Below, one piece after another: positions 8,561 through 16,007 of a stretch of DNA of 64,000 nucleotides. Below the pieces are notes generated by a model, which was given only the letters and a program-made list of their open reading frames with translations, was not told where the DNA came from and did not search any database. Made by a program: the position numbers and the translations under genes. This DNA is from Oscillibacter faecalis_A (GTDB lineage Bacteria > Bacillota > Clostridia > Oscillospirales > Oscillospiraceae), in contig NZ_JARFXX010000007.1 in assembly GCF_029218125.1 (NCBI RefSeq), positions 66,991 through 130,990 of the forward strand, written 5' to 3'. Each line of letters opens with the position of its first letter. The first letter of the stretch is position 1.

Positions 8561-8589
8561 AATTTTCCTTTCTGATTTTGATTTTGTGG

Positions 8590-8661
8590 TTAGCAACTGC
8601 CTAAGAGATACAAAGCGAGGAACAGCATAGAGAAACAGAACAGAATACCTTCGCCAGTCAT
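8590..8661 (-). CDS. 23-residue membrane peptide
   Basis: A tiny open frame starts at ATG 8661, directly after an excellent AAAGGAGGTGTCACT ribosome binding site. The peptide MTGEGILFCFSMLFLALYLL plus GSC is almost entirely one transmembrane helix. It sits between the 55-residue membrane protein gene and the 94-residue protein gene in the same orientation. It could be a functional small membrane protein, a type I toxin-like peptide or a leader peptide. Confidence 0.5.
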   Translation of the reverse strand: MTGEGILFCFSMLFLALYLLGSC

Positions 8662-8693
8662 AGTGACACCTCCTTTCGGTTGAATGTTGAGTT

Positions 8694-8861
8694 TCAATTT
8701 TTCTGGTCATCGTCACCATGGAGCAAAAGGGAAATGCCAGCAATCACAGGGACAAGAACCGCCGCCCACATGAAGAACGAGAGCGCATCATCAAAAGGGC
8801 TGGTGATACCATTGACAGATACCCAAATAGCGATAAACCAGTAGATAATTGCAATTCCCAT
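8694..8861 (-). CDS. Small two-helix membrane protein (55 aa)
   Basis: The start at 8861 is preceded by AGGAGG. Two hydrophobic segments (about residues 1-18 and 27-48) are separated by a short loop, and the C-terminus is HGDDDQKN. It is the first gene of the small - strand cluster that includes the 23-residue peptide and the 94-residue protein. The function is unknown. Confidence 0.6.
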   Translation of the reverse strand: MGIAIIYWFIAIWVSVNGITSPFDDALSFFMWAAVLVPVIAGISLLLHGDDDQKN

Positions 8862-8895
8862 AGAGAAAAACCTCCTTTCTTTGCGTAGTGGATAT

Positions 8896-8938
8896 ATGAA
8901 AAAAGGACTGCACCAGCATGAACGCTGATACAGTCCTT
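8896..8938 (-). terminator. Terminator on - strand near right end of element C
   Basis: AAGGACTG (8903-8910) pairs with CAGTCCTT (8931-8938), extended by CAGC/GCTG inside. On the - strand the stem is followed by TTTTTT. It would stop transcription entering element C from the att side. Confidence 0.65.
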
Positions 8939-8955
8939 GAGTAGTCGAATTTACA

Positions 8956-9111
8956 TTTTGGGATGAAAATTTTTTCGGATTACATAGCAGAACACTATGG
9001 GGGAGAGGGAGCAGAAAAAATAAAAGGGCTATGTTTTTATCTGTAAGGCTCAAGGTTTTCATCCCACAAGTAATTTGCCCGGTTGCAAAAAACCTTGAGG
9101 AAAACCTTGAG
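8956..9111. repeat. Repeats next to att1: TGGGATGAAAA and AAAACCTTGAG
   Basis: TTTTGGGATGAAAA (8956-8969) is repeated in inverted orientation within 9049-9066, which also contains CTCAAGGTTTT. AAAACCTTGAG then occurs at 9089-9099 and 9101-9111. These lie about 140-300 bp from the att copy, where arm-type integrase sites are expected at the right end of element C. The rest of 8939-9252 holds no supported gene. Confidence 0.5.
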
Positions 9112-9252
9112 CTACATGAAAATAACCTCTGTAAGCGGGTTATGACAAGATACAGCAGATATAGTACGAAAAAGCGTGAAAGCATTGAAAACAAAGGAAA
9201 AGTTGCAACAGGATAAGACAACAGAAAAAAAGAAAATCCCTACCAGAAATTT

Positions 9253-9297
9253 TTGGTAAGGATGAGGTCACCAGTTCGAATCTGGTCAGCAGCTCCA
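9253..9297 (+). other. att copy 1: 3' half of a tRNA gene (probable tRNA-Thr GGT)
   Basis: This 45-bp sequence begins in the anticodon loop (TTGGTAA). It continues through the anticodon 3' stem, variable region and T arm (stem ACCAG/CTGGT around TTCGAAT) and ends with the acceptor strand CAGCAGC-T-CCA. The tRNA 5' half is absent, so this is not a functional tRNA but a recombination scar. It marks the junction of element C (left) and element A (right). The identical 45 bp recur at 21545 and 42782. The Thr identity is inferred from the GGT anticodon. Confidence 0.85.
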
Positions 9298-9334
9298 AAA
9301 AACACCTGAAATCTTCGGATTTCGGGTGTTTTTC
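9298..9334 (+). terminator. tRNA-type terminator carried with att1
   Basis: AAAAACACCTGAAATC pairs with GATTTCGGGTGTTTTT around a TTCG loop. The same terminator follows att2 but not att3, which has a different one. Confidence 0.8.
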
Positions 9335-9355
9335 GTTACAAAAATGCACTTTTAG

Positions 9356-9407
9356 GTGTGGGCCAAAATGTGGGTCAACTGCCTGACCCACACCGTGACC
9401 CACACAA
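9356..9407. repeat. Arm-type repeats at left end of element A (TGACCCACAC)
   Basis: TGACCCACAC occurs twice in tandem (9384-9407), with inverted relatives GTGTGGGCC and TGTGGGTCA just to the left (9356-9378). The same tandem pair is found at the right end of element A (21411). The position, 87 bp inside the att site, fits integrase arm-binding sites. Confidence 0.65.
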
Positions 9408-9484
9408 CGAAATGCGTAGAAAGACTTAAAGAGTACCGGAGAGGAGGCTTTTGCCTTCTCTCCGGCATTTTTGTTTTTTTCTGC

Positions 9485-10639
9485 TTACATGACCTGCGCC
9501 ATGAAACTGCCCATCGTTTGTGCGGCCTCGTCTTGCTTCTGCCTTGTAGCGTGGGTGTAGGTGCGGAGTGTAAATCCGGCGTCATAGTGGCCGAGCATAC
9601 TGCTGACGGTTTTGACGTCCACTCCATTTTGCAGTGCCAGCGTTGCGAAGGTATGTCTGAGGTCGTGAAATCTGATGTGCGGCAGTCCAGCGTCCTTCAG
9701 GATCTTCTTGTGCAAGTTTACGACGGAGTCTGGGTAGTACATCTCACCGGTTGCCGGCGAGGGGAACATGTAGGGATTCTCAGGATGCTTGCTATGCTCT
9801 GTTATCAGCAGATCGATGGCATCTTGAGGAATGGATATTTTTCTAACTGAGGTTTCCGTTTTGGGACGGGAGAGCGTCAGTTCGCCATTGGGATTCTTCA
9901 CATATTGTTTGCTGACGGAGATGGTTTTGTTTAGGGTGTCGAGGTCGCTCCAGAGAAGCGCCGTAATCTCGCCCTTCCGCAAGCCCGTGACCAGCTCCAG
10001 ATAGAACATGGGGAGCAGACCTCTCCTGTCAGCGGCTTCCAGATAATCCTTGATGTGCTCAGGCGGAAGAATCTGCATTTCGATTTTTTGCACCTTCGGC
10101 GCGATGCAGTCCTCGGTCGGGTTCCGCAGGATCAGGCGCTCCTTGACCGCCCGTTCCAAGGCGCTGTGCAGCATGAGATGCAGACTCCGAACTGTGGTAC
10201 TGCTGAGTCCAGGGTTGCCGTGACCGCTCTTGCGGTCGATACGACCGTTTTCCATCAGATCCTTGTAGAGCTTTTGTAAGTCATGGGCAGTCAACTTTGT
10301 CAGTTTGATGCTGCCGATGCGGGGAATCGTGTATTGCTCGACCATCAGTTGATAGCGGTTTGCTGTTGAGATGCGGATATTCGGTTTTGCGTAGATCTCA
10401 TACCAGCTACGCAGCCAAGTTGCTACCGTGTACTCATCAGCACGGCTGACATCGATTCCTCTGGTAGCCTCCATTGCGGCACTGAGCTTCGCCTTGCATT
10501 CCGCCTGCGTCTTACCAAGCACGTTTTTGATGATGCGCTTTCCTGTTTCGGGGTGGTATCCTGCTGTATAGCGCCCCTCCCAACGCCCGTCTGCGCGTTT
10601 GCGAATGTTGCCTTCGCCATTTGCACGTTTTTTTGCCAT
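9485..10639 (-). CDS. Tyrosine integrase of element A
   Basis: This 384-residue integrase has an AP2-like N-terminal arm-binding domain (residues 1-60, GRWEGRYTAGY), a core-binding domain (about 70-170) and a catalytic domain with Arg221 (GLRKGE), His325-x-x-Arg328 (FHDLRHTF), His351 (LGHY) and Tyr361 (RTYTH). It lies 190 bp from att1 and reads towards it, the standard place for the integrase of an element in a tRNA gene. Its start follows the stop of the 100-residue gene directly, and the GGAGG lies inside that gene's end. It should catalyse insertion into and excision from the tRNA 3' end. Confidence 0.93.
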   Translation of the reverse strand: MAKKRANGEGNIRKRADGRWEGRYTAGYHPETGKRIIKNVLGKTQAECKAKLSAAMEATRGIDVSRADEYTVATWLRSWYEIYAKPNIRISTANRYQLMVEQYTIPRIGSIKLTKLTAHDLQKLYKDLMENGRIDRKSGHGNPGLSSTTVRSLHLMLHSALERAVKERLILRNPTEDCIAPKVQKIEMQILPPEHIKDYLEAADRRGLLPMFYLELVTGLRKGEITALLWSDLDTLNKTISVSKQYVKNPNGELTLSRPKTETSVRKISIPQDAIDLLITEHSKHPENPYMFPSPATGEMYYPDSVVNLHKKILKDAGLPHIRFHDLRHTFATLALQNGVDVKTVSSMLGHYDAGFTLRTYTHATRQKQDEAAQTMGSFMAQVM

Positions 10640-10942
10640 TCAGTCCTCCTGTTCCGCTGGACGGCAGATGTGTTCTTCTTCCTCCTGCTCGAAGGAATAG
10701 AGTCCATCGGTCTCCAACTCTTTCACCATGCCCCACGCCAGCTTGAAGCCTGCCGTGAAGCTCATCAGCTTGGATTCGACCAGCAATGTGTTCTGTGCGT
10801 CCAACAAGCGGAGCAGCTTTCTGCGCCCCGTAGCGTCCATATCCCGCCGCAGATCCTCATGGGCGTATTCGATCTGCTCGGCCAACTCTGGATACTCTTG
10901 GCGGTCGAAACGCTTTTGCAGGGCTTTCATGTAATCGTACAT
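10640..10942 (-). CDS. Conserved helical protein coupled to the integrase
   Basis: From ATG 10942 (AAAAAGGAGGTG upstream) this is 100 residues, all helical, with the core LLDAQNTLLVESKLMSFTAG and an acidic C-terminus (EQEEEEH). A close paralogue lies in the same place in element B (24346-24648). It may be related to the small DUF6809-like proteins of Clostridia mobile elements, but I am not sure. Its conserved place just before int suggests a role in regulating or assisting recombination. An in-frame ATG at 10975 is an alternative start. Confidence 0.65.
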   Translation of the reverse strand: MYDYMKALQKRFDRQEYPELAEQIEYAHEDLRRDMDATGRRKLLRLLDAQNTLLVESKLMSFTAGFKLAWGMVKELETDGLYSFEQEEEEHICRPAEQED

Positions 10943-11040
10943 TGCGGCACCTCCTTTTTGGCAACCACAACACATACCACAACCCGGCGCACAAAGCTAC
11001 TGTTTTCCGAAATGTTTCTTTGACTATAGCGGCGCAAAAA
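10943..11040 (-). promoter_or_regulatory. Near-identical 98-bp leader shared by elements A and B
   Basis: These 98 bp match 24649-24746 with a single difference, although the flanking genes differ much more. The stretch is the region upstream of the 100-residue protein gene, between it and the relaxase, and includes its ribosome binding site. The high conservation suggests a regulatory function such as a promoter or operator. No clear -35/-10 pair was identified. Confidence 0.55.
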
Positions 11041-11059
11041 CTGAACACCTCGACTCGCT

Positions 11060-13027
11060 TTACATATGGAATTTCATTGAAAATCCCTGTTGCTGCTCCA
11101 ACTCATGATCATCCGGCTTGTGACCGAGGGCGACGCGCTTTTGCCGCAGCTGAGCCAGCCGCTTGCGGTCGATTTGGACGCCGTCGGCAGCGGGGGCCGG
11201 GGCGTTGTCCCGAAAGATATTGCCCATGTGGTAGAGCAGCCGGGTAGAGGCCAGCAGGACGGAGGGCGGCTCCTGTTCACCGCGCTCCATGCGTTTCATG
11301 AAAAATTCCGCGTAGGCGTGACCGTTATCCCGCGCCGCTGCAAACCATTCGTAGGCGGCGTCCATGTCCTTCGGAACGCCCTCGCCCATGAGGGTCAGCT
11401 TGCCCAACAGATATTGGGCGTAGGCGCTGCCGTTATCCGCGGCCTGCCGCAGATATTCCGCCGCAGTCGAAGTGTCTTTTGACACATTTTTGCCGCTGAG
11501 ATATTCCTTGCCCAGCCGGTAGGCAGCGAAATCGTTGCCGTTGTCCGCCGAGCGTTTCAGCCAATAGATGCCCTTGGCAGGATCGTGCACATCTGCATCA
11601 TCAGAGAGATACAGCTTGCCGAGGGCGTACTGTGCTACGTCCAAGTCCTGCTCGGCGGCGCGTTCCAACAGCTTTTGTGCTTTGACCGTGTCGGGGATCA
11701 GCAGCCCGCCGTCGCGGTACGCCGTGCCGATGATGTACTGGGCGTTGGCATCGCCTGTATCCGCAAGCTGTTTCAGCTGCTCCGCCGCCTCGTCACGCTC
11801 CTTCAGAGGGAAACGATCATCGTTCGCCACGCTTTGCAGATCCTGACACTCGTAGCTCATGTCATAGGCGCTGATCTGCTCGCCGTCATCCTGCATTTCC
11901 TCGTCCTCAAAGGAAAATCTGTTCATGCGAAGATGCTCCGCCTCTTTGATGACGGCGTTCTTGATTTGACGAAATTCTTTTTGCTGAGACAGCGGCGGAC
12001 GTAGCCGTTTCTTTCCCTCGGAATAGTAATCCTCCACCTGACATTGCAGTTCCCACCATGTCTGGTAGCACGCATCCACGGTGGGCAGACGCGCCATCTG
12101 GTCGACGATCTCATCCACCAGCTTCTTCATTGGCTTTGGAAGATAGCCATAGGTTTTCTTTCCGCTGACCTGACCGAGCTGCCGAGACAGATCCCAGATC
12201 ATCTGCTCCGCCTCCGGGTGGATGCAGGTCATCTCCCGCATGGCCTTCGCCAATTCCAACATGGCTTTCCGCGCTTCCGCCACCAACTCATCACGAGATT
12301 TGCTTTTCTGCTCGTAGACGTGCAGCAGCTCCTGTCGGAAGATCTGATTGGTCAGCGTGGACTTGATCTGCTGGATACCATCTTTGGACAGGTACGCCTG
12401 ATTCGGCTTTGCCGACCACGCCATCATGTGGACATGGGGATGATTCCCTTCGTCATGGAAGGCGGCGTACCAGTGAAAGTCCTCCGGCGGGATCTTCATC
12501 GCCGCGGCGATGTCATTGCGGTGGGTACGCAGTAATGTGCGCCATGCGTCCGCATGGTTATACCCCAGCCGCTCCGCGTCCTCCCGGTGGAGGGAGATGA
12601 TGTGCGTCCACACGTTGCCGGTGTAGTGATCCAGTTCGTCCGCGACAGCGGCGAGGTCAACGGTAGCGTCATCTCCGAACAGGCCGTGTTCCCCCAGCCG
12701 TTCCGCTCTGGGCCGCAGGGCGATGTACTTGGCGTAACCTTCCATGCCCTGTACCCGATCCCAATTCGATTCCAGCGCCAGTGTGATGAGCGCGGACGCC
12801 GTTGCTTTTGTCGGGTGTGAGAGGTAGTCCTCGTATTCCATCAGCTCTTTTGCGTCAGGAAAATCCTTCACCAATTTTGCGATGAGCTGCGTCTGCTTTT
12901 GGGTGGGCGGACGGTCATCCGGGATGATCTCCACCCGCTCCCGCGTGGCGATGTACTTGAGATACCCAGCGGCACTTTGCCCAGCGCCGCACTTGATGTA
13001 CGGGCTTTTGACGATCAGCCTTGCCAT
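11060..13027 (-). CDS. MobP-type relaxase with C-terminal Sel1 repeats
   Basis: This 655-residue protein begins with the relaxase start MARLIVKSPYIKCG and YLKYIATRERVE (Tyr about 22-25 is the likely nicking residue). It carries the metal-binding HDEGNHPHVHMM at residues 191-202. From about residue 425 to 600 there are at least four Sel1-like helical repeats (ANAQYIIGTAYRDG, VAQYALGKLYL, FAAYRLGKEYLSG, YAQYLLGKLTLMGEG). The relaxase nicks oriT and leads the strand during conjugative transfer, and Sel1 repeats mediate protein contacts. Its start overlaps the ribbon-helix-helix gene by 13 bp. No coupling protein or type IV secretion genes are seen in element A, so it is mobilizable rather than self-transmissible. 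Confidence 0.85.
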   Translation of the reverse strand: MARLIVKSPYIKCGAGQSAAGYLKYIATRERVEIIPDDRPPTQKQTQLIAKLVKDFPDAKELMEYEDYLSHPTKATASALITLALESNWDRVQGMEGYAKYIALRPRAERLGEHGLFGDDATVDLAAVADELDHYTGNVWTHIISLHREDAERLGYNHADAWRTLLRTHRNDIAAAMKIPPEDFHWYAAFHDEGNHPHVHMMAWSAKPNQAYLSKDGIQQIKSTLTNQIFRQELLHVYEQKSKSRDELVAEARKAMLELAKAMREMTCIHPEAEQMIWDLSRQLGQVSGKKTYGYLPKPMKKLVDEIVDQMARLPTVDACYQTWWELQCQVEDYYSEGKKRLRPPLSQQKEFRQIKNAVIKEAEHLRMNRFSFEDEEMQDDGEQISAYDMSYECQDLQSVANDDRFPLKERDEAAEQLKQLADTGDANAQYIIGTAYRDGGLLIPDTVKAQKLLERAAEQDLDVAQYALGKLYLSDDADVHDPAKGIYWLKRSADNGNDFAAYRLGKEYLSGKNVSKDTSTAAEYLRQAADNGSAYAQYLLGKLTLMGEGVPKDMDAAYEWFAAARDNGHAYAEFFMKRMERGEQEPPSVLLASTRLLYHMGNIFRDNAPAPAADGVQIDRKRLAQLRQKRVALGHKPDDHELEQQQGFSMKFHM

Positions 13028-13428
13028 GCTTCACTCTCCAGTTCACGGAGCTTCTGCTCTAACCGCAGCTGACCGTTGGTGCGCTTGACGGCGGCGATGC
13101 TCTTGGCCCGTTCCTGCCGCAGCACTTCCTCGCTCACATTGAGGCTTTGCAGGAGGATGGACATTGCCATGTCCATCTCCACCGTCTGCTTGTAGAGCAG
13201 CGACGCGATGCGATCCTCGAAGAGTTTCAGCCGACTGTCGATGGCAGACTGCACCGCACGGGGCAGCGTGGCGCTTTCGCCTGCGGCCAGCATATCTGCG
13301 TAGCAGTTCACCGCCTTTTCGATGAACTCGTTTTTGCTGCGGCAGTTATCTTCCTGATACCACCGCTCTATTTTGGCGGCTGTTTCATCCGTCATACGGA
13401 AGTTCAGCCTGTTTTCATTTTTGCTCAT
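13015..13428 (-). CDS. Ribbon-helix-helix mobilization accessory protein
   Basis: From ATG 13428 (GGAGG 6 bp upstream) this is 137 residues. The N-terminus is a ribbon-helix-helix fold (NRLNFRMTDETAAKIERWYQ, then KNEFIEKAVN). A long helical C-terminal part ends in SIAAVKRTNGQLRLEQ. Such proteins bind oriT and recruit the relaxase (MobC-like) and often autoregulate. It overlaps the relaxase gene, so the two are coupled. The homologue in element B is at 24917-25351. Confidence 0.75.
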   Translation of the reverse strand: MSKNENRLNFRMTDETAAKIERWYQEDNCRSKNEFIEKAVNCYADMLAAGESATLPRAVQSAIDSRLKLFEDRIASLLYKQTVEMDMAMSILLQSLNVSEEVLRQERAKSIAAVKRTNGQLRLEQKLRELESEAWQG

Positions 13429-13767
13429 AATTCCCTCCAATCTGCCGTAAGGCACGCTCGTTTTCGTTGAAACACCTGGGCTTACGGGAACTAAGACGCC
13501 AGCCGTTCTGAAATCTCCTTCAAAAGGCGCCACAACCGCCTGCGTTGAAACCCCCGTCAACTGCCCGCACTGCGGGCAGAAGTGATTGGGCAGAGCGTCG
13601 GTTCCGACGCCAGTCCTTTATCCTGCTATAAATAAAATCCTCCGATAACCGCCTGATCTGCCTGAAATACGCTGAAGGTGCGTCCCATACGGCGTGGGAA
13701 AGTCCTCTCCGGAGCGGTTTCAAATCACACTCGCACAAACGGCTCACGTTCGTTTTCACAGGTGAAA

Positions 13768-14082
13768 GCGGGTACACACTTGCCTTCACCAACAGGATCG
13801 CACACAGCGGCTTACACGGCGAAACAGGGGGCATTTCGGACGGGGGTGGTATCACTACCCTCGGAGCGTTTTGCGCGGTTCGGAAACCCTGCGTGGCCGG
13901 GTATCAGAACGGCAAACTTTGCCGTTTTTTGGCCTTGGTCGGGTGCGCTTCCGAAGAGCGCAGAGAGCCTGCGGAACAGCGATGCGCTCATGCGCGTCGC
14001 TGTTCCGAGGCGGCGCGGCCCCGCTGGGCTGCGTGATCCCATTGCTGTTTCTCTTGCCGCATTGATGGGCTTCACAGTTTTG
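13768..14082. other. Conserved 315-bp non-coding block, candidate oriT (element A copy)
   Basis: This block aligns without gaps to 25716-26030 in element B at high identity, and no frame within it has convincing coding character. It contains a long hairpin (13973-13987 with 13992-14006, 15-bp arms with one mismatch and a 4-nt loop) and a smaller CGGCAAACTTTGCCG dyad. It lies directly upstream of the ribbon-helix-helix and relaxase genes, where oriT is normally found. An origin of replication or a structured RNA are alternatives. The rest of the gap 13429-14129 holds nothing else I can name. Confidence 0.6.
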
Positions 14083-14129
14083 CTCAGCCGCTTCGTTGGC
14101 ACACAGAAAATTGAGCGCCTGTTCTTTAG

Positions 14130-14348
14130 TTACAGCGGTGCGTTTTTTGAACCGCTGTTCGCGTCGATCCATGCGAGAAACTTATCCTTTGGAACAACGA
14201 TCCGGCTGCCGATTTTGAGCGCGGGGAATCCGTTGCCATGCACCAACTCATAGGCACCGGCACGGGAGATCCCAAGCACTGCGGCAACTTCTGTCACGGA
14301 GAGCATCAGCGGAAGCTCATCATAGCTTGTGTAGATGGAATGCTTCAT
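14130..14348 (-). CDS. Excisionase-type helix-turn-helix protein
   Basis: From ATG 14348 (AAAGGAAAA upstream) this is 72 residues. It has the form of the excisionase/DNA-binding domain family: LSVTEVAAVLGISRAGAYEL, then a strand region ending IVVPKDKFLAWIDA. It should assist excision by the element A integrase or regulate transcription. The element B homologue is at 26497-26712. Confidence 0.75.
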   Translation of the reverse strand: MKHSIYTSYDELPLMLSVTEVAAVLGISRAGAYELVHGNGFPALKIGSRIVVPKDKFLAWIDANSGSKNAPL

Positions 14349-14364
14349 TCTGTTTTTCCTTTCC

Positions 14365-14778
14365 TTATGCACCGGGCAACAAATTCACCGCGGACAACTT
14401 GCGATGAATTTGCCGCCGCTCTGTTGTTCGTTCAACCGCAGACAGTTGACGTGTGTGAAAAATTTCAACGGCCTCATGGATGGGCCTGATGGTATAGCGC
14501 AGATTGCCGTTCTTTTTGATCCTGGATTTTGTCAGGACAGAGGTTGGCTCTGTGGAGATGAGTCCTTTCTCCGAGAGTGCGTCGACATACTGCATGACCG
14601 TATTTTTAGTACGGCCAATAGCTTTTCCGATCGTGGCGTAGCTGGGCCAGCACTGGTAGGTGCTGGGGTTCTCAAGACAGCGGAGGTAGGCGTAGACCGC
14701 GATCTCACCTGCGCCCAGCCCCAGCGAAAAAATTTCGTTCGGCAGTGTAAAATAGTTTTTGCTGGGAAATTGATTCAT
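14365..14778 (-). CDS. Winged-helix DNA-binding protein
   Basis: This 137-residue protein has a winged-helix domain at about residues 20-100: SLGLGAGEIAVYAYLRC, SYATIGKAIGRTKNTVMQYV (recognition helix), then a wing. It resembles the N-terminal DNA-binding part of plasmid replication initiators and transcription factors. The C-terminus shares the ERTTERR motif with the broken homologue in element B (26074-26500). It could initiate replication of the excised circle or regulate the element. Confidence 0.65.
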   Translation of the reverse strand: MNQFPSKNYFTLPNEIFSLGLGAGEIAVYAYLRCLENPSTYQCWPSYATIGKAIGRTKNTVMQYVDALSEKGLISTEPTSVLTKSRIKKNGNLRYTIRPIHEAVEIFHTRQLSAVERTTERRQIHRKLSAVNLLPGA

Positions 14779-15128
14779 GGTGTGTCCTCCTGTTCGTCGG
14801 GGTGGAAGAGTTGAATGAACTCCTTTGCGGAATGGACAACGCCCAATTCCTTGAGCTGCTGATAGCGGATCAGGTCGCAGAGGGTGCGCAGACTGATTTC
14901 CGCGTACTCCAGCAGTTTATCGGTCACCAGCATTTGCTGGTAGGTGTCCAGCGCAGTCGGCGCATCCGGGGATTGGAAGAAAGTGAGCAGTTCATCTGCG
15001 GTCGGGACACTCTCCGGTGCGTCATGCTGTATTTCCTGCCGGATGTAGTCAATGACCTCCCACTCAGCGTGGGAGGTCAGGAAGCGCAGAAGCTGCTGTG
15101 TGCTTTGTTCAAATGGATTCATGGTCAT
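14775..15128 (-). CDS. Hypothetical helical protein
   Basis: This 117-residue helical protein begins at ATG 15128 with AAGGAGCG upstream. Its stop overlaps the start of the winged-helix gene by 4 bp, so the two are probably translationally coupled. I do not recognise a family. There is no signal peptide or membrane segment. Confidence 0.55.
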   Translation of the reverse strand: MTMNPFEQSTQQLLRFLTSHAEWEVIDYIRQEIQHDAPESVPTADELLTFFQSPDAPTALDTYQQMLVTDKLLEYAEISLRTLCDLIRYQQLKELGVVHSAKEFIQLFHPDEQEDTP

Positions 15129-15250
15129 ACACGCTCCTTGTGTTCAGGTGAGACGATCATGACTGCGGCCAACCCAGTCGGAAAATTTGTCTCTCACCTA
15201 TAAGGACACTCAGAGCGCGTTTGTAAACCAGAGAACAGAAATTTTTTCAA

Positions 15251-15294
15251 AAAAGCTGGGAAGCCCTGTCATGAGACAGAGCTTCCCAGCTTTT
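15251..15294 (-). terminator. Terminator overlapping the end of the sigma-like gene
   Basis: AAAAGCTGGGAAGC pairs with GCTTCCCAGCTTTT, continued by CTGTC/GACAG around ATGA. On the - strand a T run follows. The stem includes the last codons and stop of the upstream gene. Confidence 0.8.
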
Positions 15295-15658
15295 CGTGCA
15301 GCTTTTTCAGTCGCTTTGATACCGCCATTTTGGAGATGCCGTAGATCTGACCGATCTCATCCATCGTCAGCGCATCGCTGTATCGGAGGGAGAGCAGGTT
15401 TTGACCTTGCACATCCAGTTCCGCAATGGCCTTCCGCAGATTTTCAAGCTGGAGGTTCCTGAGCGCCGCATCCTCCACGGGTCGCCTGACGCAATCCGAA
15501 CCGGACGGCACCGTTTCAAACTCACTTTTACTCAGGTGCCTTGCGTCCTGTTTGTCCTGCGCCTGCTGCCGTTTCCGATCCTGCTCAAGGAAGTCCGCGA
15601 CCTCCTTTGGCACTGATACTTGCTCACCGTTATAGATAATAACGACATAGTCGTTCAT
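15269..15658 (-). CDS. Sigma-70 region 4-like regulator
   Basis: This 129-residue protein has a C-terminal sigma region 4 helix-turn-helix (LRYSDALTMDEIGQIYGISK, then AVSKRLKKLHEKL). The N-terminal part (YVVIIYNGEQVSVPKEVADF) is short and lacks region 2. Small region 4 proteins of this sort regulate conjugative-element genes. The start has AAAGGA upstream. It is the promoter-proximal gene of the - strand group of element A. Confidence 0.72.
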   Translation of the reverse strand: MNDYVVIIYNGEQVSVPKEVADFLEQDRKRQQAQDKQDARHLSKSEFETVPSGSDCVRRPVEDAALRNLQLENLRKAIAELDVQGQNLLSLRYSDALTMDEIGQIYGISKMAVSKRLKKLHEKLGSSVS

Positions 15659-16007
15659 TTTGTGTCCTTTCCGCTTTCAACGGAAGGGTACACACCCGCG
15701 CTGCCGGTACAGCGCCAAAAACTGTCGACCTTCATGGAACTTCCTGCGTACAGGGTGGTCATAATGCCCTACGGGGTCCATGAACGCCTGAGGTCACACC
15801 GGGGTGTGGACCTCACCGGAAAGCCGCGAGATTTGGCTTTCGCCTATCATCACTATAGGACAAATTGGAAGGTGTGTCAAGGTGGGCCAATTAAGGCTAA
15901 TCACTACTTAATCTACGTGGAATGAGACCACATCTACAAACGGTTGTACGATTTTGCATACCCAAAAGATGAAATCTGTATGTGTAGACGGTGCCTTTTT
16001 GCTTATA
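15659..16007. other. Gene-free spacer between backbone and cargo of element A
   Basis: I see no convincing gene. The only structure is a hairpin at 15789-15815 pairing TGAGGTC with GACCTCA and CACC with GGTG. The spacer marks the switch from the mobilization backbone to the malate cargo. Confidence 0.4.

Noticed and set aside
9200..9300. Functional tRNA gene at att1
   Set aside because: Only the 3' half is present at all three att copies. D arm and anticodon 5' stem are missing.
13678..14253. Open frames of 90-190 codons through the 315-bp block
   Set aside because: Several frames on both strands are open at once because of GC-rich sequence. Substitutions between the A and B copies do not favour any one frame, and the hairpin is better conserved.
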